Assembly: GCF_001456935.1 (NCBI RefSeq)
Contig: NZ_KQ758482.1
Span: 1,282,249 to 1,346,248 of the forward strand
DNA from: [Bacillus] enclensis
GTDB lineage: Bacteria; Bacillota; Bacilli; Bacillales; Bacillaceae_B
Direction: 5' to 3'
DNA length: 64,000 nucleotides
Shown here: positions 9,693-19,431 of the stretch, piece by piece
Numbering within the stretch: the first letter of the stretch is position 1
Layout of the letters: each line of letters begins with the position of its first letter
Position numbers and translations under genes: made by a program
The notes under the pieces: generated by a model
What the model saw: the letters and a program-made list of their open reading frames with translations, nothing else
Databases searched by the model: none
What the model was told of the DNA's origin: nothing

Positions 9693-10427
9693 TTATAAGA
9701 CAGAATCCAGGAACTCCTTGGTTCTTTGCTGTTTAGGACTCGTGAACATTTCTTTTGGATATCCTTCTTCTACGATTTTTCCGTCGTGCATATAGACGAC
9801 GCGGTCGGCGACTTCGCGGGCGAAGCCCATTTCGTGGGTGACCACGACCATCGTCATCCCTTCGAGTGCCAGCTCCTTCATAGTGGCAAGCACTTCCCCT
9901 ACAAGCTCGGGGTCGAGAGCGGATGTGGGTTCATCAAACAGCATGATATCCGGTTTCATGGCAAGTGCCCTTGCGATGGCGACACGCTGTTTCTGACCTC
10001 CAGACAGCTTTGAAGGATAGACATCTTCCTTTTCAGCCAGTCCGACTTTTTTCAGCAGTTCCTTTGCATTCTTCCTTGCTTCTGCTTTCGGTACCCGTTT
10101 TACGTGAACCGGAGCCTCCATTACATTCTCAAGAACGGTCATATGCGGGAACAGGTAAAAGTGCTGGAATACCATCCCAACCTTTTGGCGGATTTTATTC
10201 AGGTCATTTGTATCCTGATTGACTTCCTCCCCTTCAAAAACCACCTTGCCGTTGTCTTTCAGCTCGAGAAAATTCAGGCAGCGGAGCAATGTACTTTTCC
10301 CTGATCCGCTGGCCCCGATCAAGCAGACCACTTCACTTTCCCTCACACTCATATCGATATCCTTCAGTACATGTAAATCGCCGAAGGATTTATTCAACTT
10401 TTCAACCTTGATCATTTCCTGACTCAT
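9693..10427 (-). CDS. glnQ: Polar amino-acid ABC transporter, ATP-binding protein (GlnQ type)
   Basis: The cytoplasmic ATPase of an amino-acid importer. It shows Walker [10 protein letters not shown], the ABC signature [14 protein letters not shown], Walker [14 protein letters not shown] and the H-loop VVVTHEMGF. Length is 244 residues from the ATG at 10427, six bases after GGAGGG; an ATG two codons earlier abuts that site. It follows glnP by 21 bases. The family also includes cystine and arginine systems, so the gene symbol reflects type and not proven substrate. Confidence 0.88.
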   Translation of the reverse strand: MSQEMIKVEKLNKSFGDLHVLKDIDMSVRESEVVCLIGASGSGKSTLLRCLNFLELKDNGKVVFEGEEVNQDTNDLNKIRQKVGMVFQHFYLFPHMTVLENVMEAPVHVKRVPKAEARKNAKELLKKVGLAEKEDVYPSKLSGGQKQRVAIARALAMKPDIMLFDEPTSALDPELVGEVLATMKELALEGMTMVVVTHEMGFAREVADRVVYMHDGKIVEEGYPKEMFTSPKQQRTKEFLDSVL

Positions 10428-10448
10428 ATTCATCCCTCCAGAATCGAT

Positions 10449-11096
10449 TTAGTCACTGACTGACATACGTTTTTCGATGATGTTCACAATCGTTGAGAAT
10501 ACTAGGACAAGCACGAGGTAGTAGACTGCAACAATCAGCAGGTACGTCATGTAATCGAAGTTATTTGAACCCAATGTCGTTGCGACACTGAAGAGCTCAA
10601 ACATTCCGATGAAGGAAGCAAGAGATGAATCCTTCAGCGCGATAATAAACTGATTCCCGAGCGGCGGAAGTGCCCTTCTGAATGCCTGGGGAAGGATGAT
10701 CCTTCTCATCGTCAGTCCATTGCTCATCCCGAGAGAGCGGCCCGCTTCCATCTGACCGCGGTCGATGGATTGGATGGCCCCCCTGAAAATCTCCGCGATA
10801 TAAGCCCCGTTATGAAAGGCAAGACCCAGGACGACGGACCAGAAGCCGGAAATATTCAGGGCGGTCAGTCCAAAGTAGAAAATAAAAATCTGGACGATCA
10901 GCGGTGTTCCCCTGACAACAAAGATATATAAATCAGCCAGAAGCTCAAGCGGCTTCACTTTTGAAATCTTTAAAAATGCAAAAAATAGTCCGATGACAAT
11001 CGCGATCAATACGGATACGACCGTCAATTGGAATGTCAGCAGCATCCCTTTTAAAAAGATGTCATATGTATCTGCAAACGTTTCAAGAAAATGCAT
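10449..11096 (-). CDS. glnP: Polar amino-acid ABC transporter, permease (GlnP type)
   Basis: A membrane permease of 215 residues with about five transmembrane helices. It carries the binding-protein-dependent transport signature around RSLGMSNGLTMRRIILPQA (EAA loop) and VRGTPLIVQIF near the N-terminal third, both typical of HisM/GlnP permeases. The ATG at 11096 was chosen because GGAGG lies directly upstream. It is co-transcribed with glnQ; a hairpin separates it from glnH. Confidence 0.88.
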   Translation of the reverse strand: MHFLETFADTYDIFLKGMLLTFQLTVVSVLIAIVIGLFFAFLKISKVKPLELLADLYIFVVRGTPLIVQIFIFYFGLTALNISGFWSVVLGLAFHNGAYIAEIFRGAIQSIDRGQMEAGRSLGMSNGLTMRRIILPQAFRRALPPLGNQFIIALKDSSLASFIGMFELFSVATTLGSNNFDYMTYLLIVAVYYLVLVLVFSTIVNIIEKRMSVSD

Positions 11097-11147
11097 GAAT
11101 GTTCCTCCATTCAATTAATTGCTCATACTGCCCGGATATCATCCGAT

Positions 11148-11184
11148 AAAAAAAGCGAATGTGCACACGAAGCACATTCGCTTT
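11148..11184 (-). terminator. Intercistronic terminator between glnH and glnP
   Basis: A strong stem (AAAGCGAATGTGC arm) is followed on the minus strand by seven T, between glnH and glnP. It probably lets most transcripts end after the binding-protein gene, giving more GlnH than GlnP and GlnQ. Confidence 0.8.
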
Positions 11185-11198
11185 CCATCATGCTGCGC

Positions 11199-11975
11199 TT
11201 ACTCTTCCGGATCTGTTGTGATGTCTGTATTGAAGTACTTTTCACTGATTTTTTTAAGCGTTCCATCTTCTCTCAGCTTTTCAAGTGCTTTGTTGATCTC
11301 TTCAAGCAGTGCTTCATTGTCCTTGCTGACAGCGATCGCCTGTTTACTGCTTCCGATTAATTCACGTGCTTCAAGTTTCAGGCCTGAAGAAATCGCTTCT
11401 TTACCTGTGGCAAAGTCAGTGATGACAGCGTCATGCTTCCCTTTATTCAATGCTTCAAGTGCGACGACATCACTGTCGTACTGCTGGATGTTGTCTGTCA
11501 CTTCCTTAGCGGTGTCTGCATAAGTAGATCCCTTGGATACCGCGATTTCCTTTCCTTCCAAGTCAGATAGCGTCTGCACGGAACTGTCTGGACGGACAAA
11601 GATCTGCGGGCCGGAATAATAATATGGAGTCGAGAAGTTCACTTCTTTCAGTCTATCTTCCGTTATCGTATGACTTGCTACCGCAACATCGAAGCGTCCG
11701 GATTTGACTCCTTCAACGATACCTGCAAACTTGAATTTCTTTTGTTCGGGCTCAAGTCCCAGTTCCTTTGCCACCGCTTCAGCAACGTCGATATCGAATC
11801 CTGACATCGTCCCGTCACCCTCGGTAACACTGAACGGTTTGAACTCTCCGGAGGCTGCATACACCAGCTTTCCTTCCTCTACAAGTTTCGCTCCGCTTTC
11901 GGTTGTCGCCTTCCCTCCGCATGCGGAAAGAATAAGTACCAATGCCAATACCAGTATACCTGTCAATTTCTTCAC
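11199..11975 (-). CDS. glnH: Polar amino-acid ABC transporter, substrate-binding lipoprotein (GlnH type)
   Basis: An extracellular solute-binding protein of family 3. It begins with a lipoprotein signal peptide ending in the lipobox LSAC (cysteine at residue 19), so it is anchored outside the membrane. The binding-protein signature MSGFDIDVAEAVAKELG is present, and FDVAVASHTITEDRLKEVNF matches the family. It has 258 residues. The start is GTG at 11975 after AAGGGGGA. It is the first gene of the transporter operon; the substrate (glutamine, cystine or other) is not fixed by sequence. Confidence 0.88.
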   Translation of the reverse strand: MKKLTGILVLALVLILSACGGKATTESGAKLVEEGKLVYAASGEFKPFSVTEGDGTMSGFDIDVAEAVAKELGLEPEQKKFKFAGIVEGVKSGRFDVAVASHTITEDRLKEVNFSTPYYYSGPQIFVRPDSSVQTLSDLEGKEIAVSKGSTYADTAKEVTDNIQQYDSDVVALEALNKGKHDAVITDFATGKEAISSGLKLEARELIGSSKQAIAVSKDNEALLEEINKALEKLREDGTLKKISEKYFNTDITTDPEE

Positions 11976-12203
11976 TCTTCGAAGTCCCCCTTTAGTATGT
12001 ATTTCTGTATATCTTTCATAATTGTATCAATAAAAGAGAAAATTCTCAAAATTCAAATATAGTTATAATTATGTAAATTAAAGCATAATTAAAGGTGACA
12101 TGAACTGAGCTCAGAATTAAACAAGTATACGGCATATCCCTTTCATATCCTTGATATTGCTTGCTGTCATTAGGCAATTACTCCTCCATATGGGAAATTA
12201 CAT

Positions 12204-12258
12204 GAAAAAAGAACTGCTTCAATAGTTAGTCTTTTACTAACGAAGCAGTTCTTTTTTA
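12204..12258 (-). terminator. Terminator after engB
   Basis: A long stem (AAAAAAGAACTGCTTC arm, with a second inner ACTAAC/GTTAGT stem) is followed by a T run on the minus strand. It ends the lonA-engB transcript. The about 230 bases between it and glnH hold only an AT-rich upstream region. Confidence 0.85.
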
Positions 12259-12268
12259 TCATTCAGGT

Positions 12269-12853
12269 TTATTTGTAAAACGATTTAATGGCGTCCCAGG
12301 CTTTATCTTTGCCAAGGCCTGTTTCGGAGGAGAACATGATCAGTTCGTCCCCTTCTGCCAGGTTCAGGGATTCCCTGGTGACTTTAAGATGCTTTTGCCA
12401 TTTGCTTTTTGGTATCTTATCGGCTTTCGTTGCAATGATGATGCAGGGAATGCCGTAATGCTTGAGAAAGTCATACATCATCACGTCATCATTTGACGGA
12501 GGATGACGGAGATCCACGATCAGTATGACGGCTCTCAGCTGGTCGCGCGATGTGATATATGTTTCAATCATCTTTCCCCATGCTTCACGTTCCTTCTTGG
12601 ATACTTTCGCATATCCATATCCCGGCACATCCACATAATAAAGTGTTTCCTCGATTTTATAAAAGTTAAGCGTCTGGGTCTTACCAGGCTTGGATGAAAT
12701 CCTGGCCATGCTGTTGCGGCCGATCATCTTATTGATGAAGGACGACTTCCCTACATTGGACCTTCCGGCGAGTGCAAACTCCGGCAGGTCCCCTTCAGGA
12801 TACTGTTCAGGCCTGACGGCACTGATTACTAATTCAACTTGATGTACTTTCAC
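12269..12853 (-). CDS. ysxC: Ribosome biogenesis GTPase YsxC/EngB
   Basis: An essential GTPase needed for late assembly of the 50S ribosomal subunit. G1 is GRSNVGKSS (residues 30-38), G3 is DVPGYG and G4 is TKAD. At 194 residues it has the family length. The GTG start overlaps the lonA stop by four bases (GTGA), so the two genes are translationally coupled, as in B. subtilis. It is followed by its own terminator. Confidence 0.95.
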   Translation of the reverse strand: MKVHQVELVISAVRPEQYPEGDLPEFALAGRSNVGKSSFINKMIGRNSMARISSKPGKTQTLNFYKIEETLYYVDVPGYGYAKVSKKEREAWGKMIETYITSRDQLRAVILIVDLRHPPSNDDVMMYDFLKHYGIPCIIIATKADKIPKSKWQKHLKVTRESLNLAEGDELIMFSSETGLGKDKAWDAIKSFYK

Positions 12854-15174
12854 TTCTTTTCACCTACTAATGCTTTCTCTAAGACCTCATCAATGTGGGA
12901 TACAAGAATGAAAGTTAAATCTTCCCGTACACTTTCGGGGATATCCTCGATGTCTTTCTCGTTATCCTTCGGCAGGATGATCGTTTTGATTCCAGCACGA
13001 TGGGCGCTTAATGATTTTTCTTTCAAACCTCCGATTGGAAGGACCCTTCCGCGGAGAGTGATTTCACCTGTCATCCCCACTTCCCTGTTGACGAACTTAC
13101 CTGTCAAGGCGGATACAAGGGCGGTGGTGATGGTGATGCCTGCAGAAGGTCCGTCTTTTGGCACGGCTCCTTCAGGGACGTGGATGTGAATATCCCATTT
13201 TTCATGGAATTCTTCATCGATTCCGAGATCCTTCGCCTTGGAACGGACATAACTGAAGGCAGTCTGTGCCGATTCCTTCATGACATCCCCAAGCTTCCCT
13301 GTCAGCACAAGCTTTCCTTTACCTGGAGCGAGTGACACTTCAATCTGGAGTGTATCACCGCCGACCGATGTGTAAGCAAGACCGGTTGAAACACCGATCT
13401 GGTTTTCAACTTCAGCCTGTCCATACCGGAATTTTTTCTTGCCGAGGAAGTCTTCGATGTTCCCGCTTGTGATCACGACGCGCTTCTTTTCACCCGATAC
13501 GATGATCTTCGCCGTTTTCCTGCACAGCGAAGCAAGCTGACGCTCAAGGCTCCTGACACCCGCTTCACGTGTATAATAACGGACGATATCAACGATCGCT
13601 TCATCCCTGACCTGAAGTTGATTCTTAGTCAGTCCATGTTCCTTGATCTGCTTTGTCAATAGATGATGCTTCGCGATATTCATCTTCTCAAGCTCTGTAT
13701 AGCCTGCAATCGTGATGATTTCCATACGGTCCCTGAGCGGCCCTGGTATCGTGGACAGATCATTTGCCGTTGCCAGGAACATCACCTTCGACAGATCATA
13801 TGTCTCTTCGATGTAGTGGTCACTGAAATTGGCGTTCTGTTCCGGATCGAGCACCTCGAGCATCGCTGAAGAAGGATCTCCCCTGAAATCACTGGACATC
13901 TTATCGATTTCATCAAGAAGGAAGACCGGATTCACTGTCCCGGCTTTTTTCATCCCCTGGATGATACGGCCCGGCATCGCACCTACATAGGTACGGCGAT
14001 GACCCCTGATTTCAGACTCATCCCTTACCCCCCCGAGCGAAACGCGGACAAAGTTACGTCCGAGAGATTCAGCGACAGAACGTGCAAGACTTGTTTTCCC
14101 CACTCCAGGAGGTCCTGCAAGACAAAGGATCGGGCCTTTTAATGATTTCGTCAGCTGCTGGACAGCCAGATATTCCAATACTCTCTCTTTTACTTTCTCA
14201 AGACCGTAATGATCGCGGTTCAGAATCATTTCTGAACGCTTGATGTCGAGCTGGTCTTTGGTCTCCGTGGACCACGGAAGGGAAACGAGCCACTCGATGT
14301 AATTTCTGATAACGGAGCTTTCCGCAGAACTTGAAGGGACCTTTTCATACCGTGCCAGTTCTTTCAAAGCGGTCTGTTCCACTTCTTCAGGCATATTTGC
14401 CTGTTCGATCTTGGAAGTAAGGTCTTCGACTTCACCGGTCTTTCCCTCTTTATCCCCGAGCTCTTTCTGGATTGCCTTCATCTGTTCGCGGAGATAATAT
14501 TCTTTCTGCGTCCGTTCCATCGAACGCTTAACCCGCTGACCGATCTTCTTTTCCAGACTCAGGACTTCTTTTTCATTATTAATGGTTTCAATCACCATTT
14601 GAAGACGCTTCTTGATATCGAGTATTTCCAGGACGGCCTGCTTTTCCTTCATCTTCAACGGAAGATGGGAAGCGACGATATCGGCAAGCCTTCCAGGTTC
14701 ATCAATATCGGAGACGGTGGAATATGTTTCTGCTGATACTTTCTTGGAAAGCTTTATGTATTGCTCAAAATAGTTCAATAGTGTTCTCATCAGTGCATCT
14801 GTTTCTGATTCCTTTTCGATTGGATCATGGAGTTCTTCCACTTCCACCTCATAAAAGTCTTCTTCTTTCGTAAAGGCAGTGATCGATGCACGATTCAATC
14901 CCTCCACAAGGACGCGGATCGTCCCATTAGGCAATTTCAGCATCTGCTTTACTTTGGTCAGTGTCCCCATTTCATAAAAATCTTCTTGTTCAGGCTCATC
15001 TATATTCATATCTTTTTGTGTTGTTAAGAAAATTAAATGGTTATCCATCATGGCTTTTTCCAAAGCCTGTACGGAGCGCTCACGGCCTACATCTAAATGC
15101 AAGACCATAGTAGGAAATACGAGTAAGCCTCTTAATGGAAGGAGGGGAACCGTTATTTTATTCTGCTTTGCCAA
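12850..15174 (-). CDS. lonA: ATP-dependent protease LonA
   Basis: A cytoplasmic AAA+ serine protease that degrades damaged and regulatory proteins. The N-terminal substrate domain begins [16 protein letters not shown], the AAA+ module carries GPPGVGKTS (about residue 350), and the C-terminal protease domain has the catalytic serine in PKDGPSAG. At 774 residues it equals B. subtilis LonA. I chose the TTG at 15174, giving MAKQNK, because GGAGGTG ends six bases upstream; an in-frame TTG lies within that site. It lies between lonB and engB. Confidence 0.96.
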   Translation of the reverse strand: MAKQNKITVPLLPLRGLLVFPTMVLHLDVGRERSVQALEKAMMDNHLIFLTTQKDMNIDEPEQEDFYEMGTLTKVKQMLKLPNGTIRVLVEGLNRASITAFTKEEDFYEVEVEELHDPIEKESETDALMRTLLNYFEQYIKLSKKVSAETYSTVSDIDEPGRLADIVASHLPLKMKEKQAVLEILDIKKRLQMVIETINNEKEVLSLEKKIGQRVKRSMERTQKEYYLREQMKAIQKELGDKEGKTGEVEDLTSKIEQANMPEEVEQTALKELARYEKVPSSSAESSVIRNYIEWLVSLPWSTETKDQLDIKRSEMILNRDHYGLEKVKERVLEYLAVQQLTKSLKGPILCLAGPPGVGKTSLARSVAESLGRNFVRVSLGGVRDESEIRGHRRTYVGAMPGRIIQGMKKAGTVNPVFLLDEIDKMSSDFRGDPSSAMLEVLDPEQNANFSDHYIEETYDLSKVMFLATANDLSTIPGPLRDRMEIITIAGYTELEKMNIAKHHLLTKQIKEHGLTKNQLQVRDEAIVDIVRYYTREAGVRSLERQLASLCRKTAKIIVSGEKKRVVITSGNIEDFLGKKKFRYGQAEVENQIGVSTGLAYTSVGGDTLQIEVSLAPGKGKLVLTGKLGDVMKESAQTAFSYVRSKAKDLGIDEEFHEKWDIHIHVPEGAVPKDGPSAGITITTALVSALTGKFVNREVGMTGEITLRGRVLPIGGLKEKSLSAHRAGIKTIILPKDNEKDIEDIPESVREDLTFILVSHIDEVLEKALVGEKK

Positions 15175-15277
15175 ATCTAACACCTCCAAAATTAGGCTCT
15201 TAGCCTTTGTACAATTCTAACTTATTTACTAGGTAGTGTCTATTAAATAGATGTTCCAAGCGATACTCAATAACAAA

Positions 15278-15302
15278 CCGATTCGGATGGACCCGAATCG
15301 GC
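15278..15302 (-). terminator. Probable terminator after lonB
   Basis: A 10-bp stem (CCGATTCGGG arm) with a short loop is followed by TTTGTTATT on the minus strand. The T run is weak, so some read-through into lonA is likely. Confidence 0.55.
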
Positions 15303-15308
15303 CATGAT

Positions 15309-16973
15309 TTAAACGCTTTTTTTATTCGGTTCGTTCAAAATCGCTGTATCAGATGTGCTCATCTGGTCTTTGACCAATGCCAAATCGAGGACTTCCTTCA
15401 GATGTTTGACAGGAATTACTTCAATCCCTTCAATCTCATCTATCATGGACTGCTGATTTTCGTGAGGGATGATAGCCATTTCGGCACCTGCAAGCTTAGC
15501 AGCTTTCACTTTCGGAAATACGCCGCCGACAGGTTTCACGAATCCATGGATGCTGATTTCCCCGGTTAATGCCAGGTTATGTTTGACCGGTATCCTGTAT
15601 ATTGCAGAATAAATGCCGAGTGCCATTGCAATTCCGGCGGAAGGTCCGTCAACCGGGATCCCGCCCGGGAAGTTGACATGAATATCATATTGATCTGCCG
15701 GCACGCCCATTGAGCGAAGGACCGTGATGACATTTTCAATCGATCCCTTGGCCATACTTTTGCGGCGGATCGACTTACTGCGGTCGCCGATGCTTTCTTC
15801 CTCTACGATGCCCGTTACATTGATAGTTCCTTTATCCTGTGCAGGGATGACGGTTACTTCGATCTCAAGAAGCGATCCCGTATTCGGGCCTGTCACAGCA
15901 AGGCCGTTCACAACCCCTATCGTTGCTTCTTCACTGATTTTCTTTTCATAGCGCGGCGTCAGCTGACTTGACTGAATGATCCACTCCAGCTCATGATCAA
16001 AAATTTCAATTCTGTTTTCATTGATTGCTACACCAGCAGCGATCTGCACCATGTTCACTGCCTCCCGTCCATTCCGGGAATAAGATGCAAGAGTATTGAG
16101 CCCCTTTTCACTGATCTTCATCTTGATCTTATCTACAGCGCGGGCTGCAACCTTCTTTACTTCATCCTGCTCTAGCTCCCTGAAGAACACTTCCATGCAG
16201 CGGGAACGGATGGCAGGCGGTATTTCATTTGGTGTCCGGGTGGTGGCTCCGATCAAACGGAAATCCGCGGGAAGGCCATTTTTGAAAATATCATGTATGT
16301 GAGTCGGAATTTGATGATTTTCTTCATTGTAATAAGCACTTTCAAGGAAAACTTTACGGTCTTCGAGAACTTTTAATAGTTTATTCATCTGAATTGGGTG
16401 TAATTCCCCTATTTCATCAATAAATAATACGCCCCCGTGCGCATTTGTCACGGCTCCCTGTTTCGGCTGCGGAATACCTGCCTGGCCCATGGCTCCTGCA
16501 CCTTGATAAATGGGATCATGGACAGAACCGATTAATGGATCGGCTATGCCTCTTTCATCGAATCGGGCAGTAGTCGCATCCAATTCCACAAAGACGGCGC
16601 TTGATTTGAATGGGGACTTGAAGTTCTTTTTGGCTTCTTCCAGTACAAGGCGAGCAGCAGCCGTTTTACCCACACCGGGAGGCCCATAGATGATTACATG
16701 TTGGGGATTCGGACTGCACAGGGCAGCCTTCAATGCTTTGATTCCATCTTCCTGTCCGATGATATCATCGAAGCTCGTCGGCCTTACTTTTTCAGCGAGA
16801 GGTTCTGTCAACGAGATGGATCTCATCTTTCGCAGTTCTTCCATTTCCTTTTTTGATTCGCGGTCGATGGTCACTTTTTGATTGCGTTGATTTTTGAGAA
16901 GGTTCCAGAAGTACAATCCAATGATGATTCCGAAGAATAATTGGATAAATAAAGCGATGCTAGTAAAGCTCAT
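15309..16973 (-). CDS. lonB: ATP-dependent protease LonB (membrane-anchored, sporulation-associated)
   Basis: A Lon-like protease; in B. subtilis it is made in the forespore under sigmaF. One N-terminal membrane segment (ALFIQLFFGIIIGLYFW) is followed by an AAA+ domain with GPPGVGKTA and a protease domain with PVDGPSAG. It has 554 residues. The ATG at 16973 was chosen for its GGAGGGAGA site and family alignment; the frame stays open upstream only because it runs through an interspersed repeat. Confidence 0.94.
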   Translation of the reverse strand: MSFTSIALFIQLFFGIIIGLYFWNLLKNQRNQKVTIDRESKKEMEELRKMRSISLTEPLAEKVRPTSFDDIIGQEDGIKALKAALCSPNPQHVIIYGPPGVGKTAAARLVLEEAKKNFKSPFKSSAVFVELDATTARFDERGIADPLIGSVHDPIYQGAGAMGQAGIPQPKQGAVTNAHGGVLFIDEIGELHPIQMNKLLKVLEDRKVFLESAYYNEENHQIPTHIHDIFKNGLPADFRLIGATTRTPNEIPPAIRSRCMEVFFRELEQDEVKKVAARAVDKIKMKISEKGLNTLASYSRNGREAVNMVQIAAGVAINENRIEIFDHELEWIIQSSQLTPRYEKKISEEATIGVVNGLAVTGPNTGSLLEIEVTVIPAQDKGTINVTGIVEEESIGDRSKSIRRKSMAKGSIENVITVLRSMGVPADQYDIHVNFPGGIPVDGPSAGIAMALGIYSAIYRIPVKHNLALTGEISIHGFVKPVGGVFPKVKAAKLAGAEMAIIPHENQQSMIDEIEGIEVIPVKHLKEVLDLALVKDQMSTSDTAILNEPNKKSV

Positions 16974-17090
16974 TCGTCTCCCTCCAAGTAGATACAAGTT
17001 GTTACGGGTTAGTATCTCCTTGAGGTTGTGGGAATAAACAAAAAAATTTCGGCCTTTAGGACGGGGCAAATTCAGTTTAGAATCTATATA

Positions 17091-17223
17091 GCCCGTGGAT
17101 TTCCGCTGCAGGTGCTCGCTTTCCGCGGGGCGGGCGGTGAGCCTCCTCGTCGCTGCGCTCCTGCGGTGTCTCACCTGTCCCGCATATACCGCAGGAGTCG
17201 AGCACCTTCCGCTTCAATCCACT
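17091..17223. repeat. Palindromic interspersed repeat, family R1, copy b
   Basis: Upstream of lonB, a GC-rich palindrome begins GGATTTCCGCTGCAGGTGCTC and closes with GAGCACCTTCCGCTTCAATCC. It contains the CGCTTTCCGCGGGG box and GAGCCTCCTCG seen in copy a. The arms differ from copy a but pair with each other, so the fold is conserved more than the sequence. Confidence 0.7.
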
Positions 17224-17303
17224 CTGTACTGTTATTTTTGCATCCATCTTAAATATTTATTTTTGTTATTCTTATTTATTAAAAATTAAAGATTAAATGA
17301 AAC

Positions 17304-17335
17304 AAAGCCCGGAATGATAAATCATTCCGGGCTTT
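17304..17335 (-). terminator. Terminator after clpX
   Basis: A perfect stem (AAAGCCCGGAATGAT arm) with a very short loop is followed by TTTGTTTC on the minus strand. Confidence 0.85.
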
Positions 17336-17344
17336 GAGAAGCTA

Positions 17345-18616
17345 TTAAGCAGATGTTTTTTCTTCGTTTGGATCGATGACTGTGCCGTCTTCGAGAACGA
17401 GCTGCGGTGATGCATCTTCGAGAATCGTTTCTTTCGTGATGATACATTTTTTGATATCGTCACGGGAAGGAAGATCGAACATCACATCAAGCATCATGGT
17501 CTCGATGATGGAACGAAGCCCGCGGGCACCAGTTTTGCGCTCGATTGCTTTTTTCGAAATTTCAAGCAGAGCATCGTCTGTGAATTCCAATTCAACATCA
17601 TCAAGTTCAAGCATTTTTTGATATTGTTTCACTAATGCATTTTTAGGTTTTGTCAGAATTTCAACCAATGCTTCTTCATCAAGCGGTTCAAGACTTGAAA
17701 TCACTGGAAGACGCCCGATGAATTCAGGAATCAGACCGAATTTCAATAAGTCTTCAGGTACCACTTTAGAAAGAAGTGACTTATCTTCTTTCACTTCGGC
17801 ATTTTTAGGGTCGGAACCGAAACCGATGACCTTTTGGCCAAGGCGGCGTTTAATGATTTGTTCAATGCCATCAAATGCACCTCCGCAAATGAACAGGACA
17901 TTGGACGTATCGATTTGAATAAATTCCTGATGAGGATGCTTACGCCCTCCTTGTGGCGGCACGCTTGCAACCGTTCCTTCAAGAATTTTCAATAACGCCT
18001 GTTGTACGCCTTCCCCGGAAACATCTCTAGTGATGGAAGGATTCTCTGATTTTCTTGCCACTTTATCAATTTCATCGATGTAGATAATGCCTTTTTCAGC
18101 TTTCTCCACATCATAATCAGCAGCCTGGATCAGCTTTAATAGAATGTTCTCAACATCTTCACCAACATAGCCGGCTTCTGTAAGAGAAGTAGCATCAGCA
18201 ATGGCAAATGGAACATTCAGGATACGGGCAAGAGTCTGAGCAAGCAATGTCTTACCGCTCCCTGTAGGCCCGATCATGGCGATATTACTTTTAGAAAGTT
18301 CCACATCATCCACTTTGCTGCTGGAGTTGATGCGTTTGTAGTGATTATAAACGGCAACGGCCAGCGACTTTTTAGCCTGATCCTGTCCGATGACGTATTC
18401 ATCGAGGATTTCGCGGATTTCCTTCGGTTTAGGAACGTCCTTGAATTCCACTTCTTCTTCTGTACCAAGCTCTTCTTCTACGATTTCGGTGCAGAGCTCG
18501 ATGCATTCGTCACAGATGTATACACCTGGTCCTGCTACTAATTTACGCACTTGATCTTGCGTTTTTCCGCAAAAAGAACATTTCAGCTGTCCTTTTTCAT
18601 CGTTAAATTTAAACAA
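17345..18616 (-). CDS. clpX: ATP-dependent Clp protease ATP-binding subunit ClpX
   Basis: A hexameric AAA+ unfoldase that feeds substrates to ClpP. The N-terminal zinc-binding domain shows CSFCGK and CDECIELC (residues 14-42), followed by Walker A GPTGSGKT and Walker [10 protein letters not shown]. The ClpP-docking loop [11 protein letters not shown] contains IGF. Length is 423 residues, normal. It stands alone between tig and lonB with its own terminator. Upstream lies a 775-bp gap filled mainly by repeats. Confidence 0.96.
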   Translation of the reverse strand: MFKFNDEKGQLKCSFCGKTQDQVRKLVAGPGVYICDECIELCTEIVEEELGTEEEVEFKDVPKPKEIREILDEYVIGQDQAKKSLAVAVYNHYKRINSSSKVDDVELSKSNIAMIGPTGSGKTLLAQTLARILNVPFAIADATSLTEAGYVGEDVENILLKLIQAADYDVEKAEKGIIYIDEIDKVARKSENPSITRDVSGEGVQQALLKILEGTVASVPPQGGRKHPHQEFIQIDTSNVLFICGGAFDGIEQIIKRRLGQKVIGFGSDPKNAEVKEDKSLLSKVVPEDLLKFGLIPEFIGRLPVISSLEPLDEEALVEILTKPKNALVKQYQKMLELDDVELEFTDDALLEISKKAIERKTGARGLRSIIETMMLDVMFDLPSRDDIKKCIITKETILEDASPQLVLEDGTVIDPNEEKTSA

Positions 18617-18951
18617 TGCCTTTCACCCCTTCATTAATACTTCTTGAATCCATTTGTTAATGGACGACCGAGAACTTGCTATCTTCTCCACTAAGTTATG
18701 TATTGCATTTTAACACAGTATATGTTCGCGAAAAAATTATACGATTCTTAAGAATCATCTTATTATGTATCGGACATTTTAGCAAATATTTTACTTAAAT
18801 GTTTTTATGTATTTGTTAATGAAAGAAGAGTTGCAAGTATGTGGTTTTAATTTTGTCCCTGCTATTAAGGTTTGTCCATATTTGCAGGTTATTATTCTTT
18901 TTTCCTCTGTTGAAAATCTTTAAACGATATTTTGTTCTTATATTGACGCTG

Positions 18952-19310
18952 TTGATTTCCGTGCAAGACTTCGCTTTCCGCGGGCGGTTGGTGAGCCTCC
19001 GGGTAGAAAAACGGAAGGGCTTTGCCCAGAGGCAATTGGCATAAGGCGAATCGGCCGCGAAGGCGTTCTTTGCCTTCTTGGACGAGTTGACTAATGACAT
19101 ATGCCTCTAAGCCCTGTAGCTGGACAAAAAGAAAAGCGTAGGCGGCTCGTTCAGCCCCGACAAGCATAAGATGAATGGGGCGGGAAGGCGTCTTTTGCCT
19201 TCTTGGCCCATTTAGCTTATGACCTCGAGGGGCTAGCCGCCGGAGCTGGACACGTCTCACATTGGCCACTTCTCCCGCAGGAGTCTCGTCCTGCACTCTA
19301 ATCAAAAGCT
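18952..19310. repeat. Composite repeat: family R1 copy c with two nested R2 elements
   Basis: The R1 left end (TGATTTCCGTGCAAGACTTC, ending GAGCCTCC near 19003) and the R1 right end (about 19267-19310, GTCCTGCACTCTAATCA) are separated by about 260 bases. The insert holds two elements of a second family: 19010-19121, with arms GAAGGGCTTTGCCCAGAGGC and GCCTCTAAGCCCTG, and 19127-19250, with arms GCGTAGGCGGC and GCCGCCGGAGCTGGACA. Both inner elements carry the same GAAGGCG...TTTGCCTTCTT centre. This composite fills the middle of the gap between the tig terminator and clpX and has no coding character. Confidence 0.75.
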
Positions 19311-19391
19311 GGAAAAGCCTAATAACAATTACATGCTTCAAAATATGTTATGTATGAACCATACTATCTAAGATGACTTCTTTTAATTGTA

Positions 19392-19423
19392 CAAAACAAG
19401 GCGCGAATCGCGCCTTGTTTTGT
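19392..19423 (-). terminator. Terminator after tig
   Basis: A perfect palindrome (ACAAAACAAGGCGCGA arm, almost no loop) with a T run on the minus strand. Confidence 0.85.
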
Positions 19424-19431
19424 ATTTATTA

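Noticed and set aside
16974..17174. N-terminal extension of LonB
   Set aside because: The extra frame runs through an R1 repeat; the ATG at 16973 has a good ribosome site and gives the normal length.
18892..19341. ORFs of 65-150 codons in the clpX-tig gap
   Set aside because: They are built from R1/R2 palindromes, which stay open by composition; no ribosome sites and no homology.
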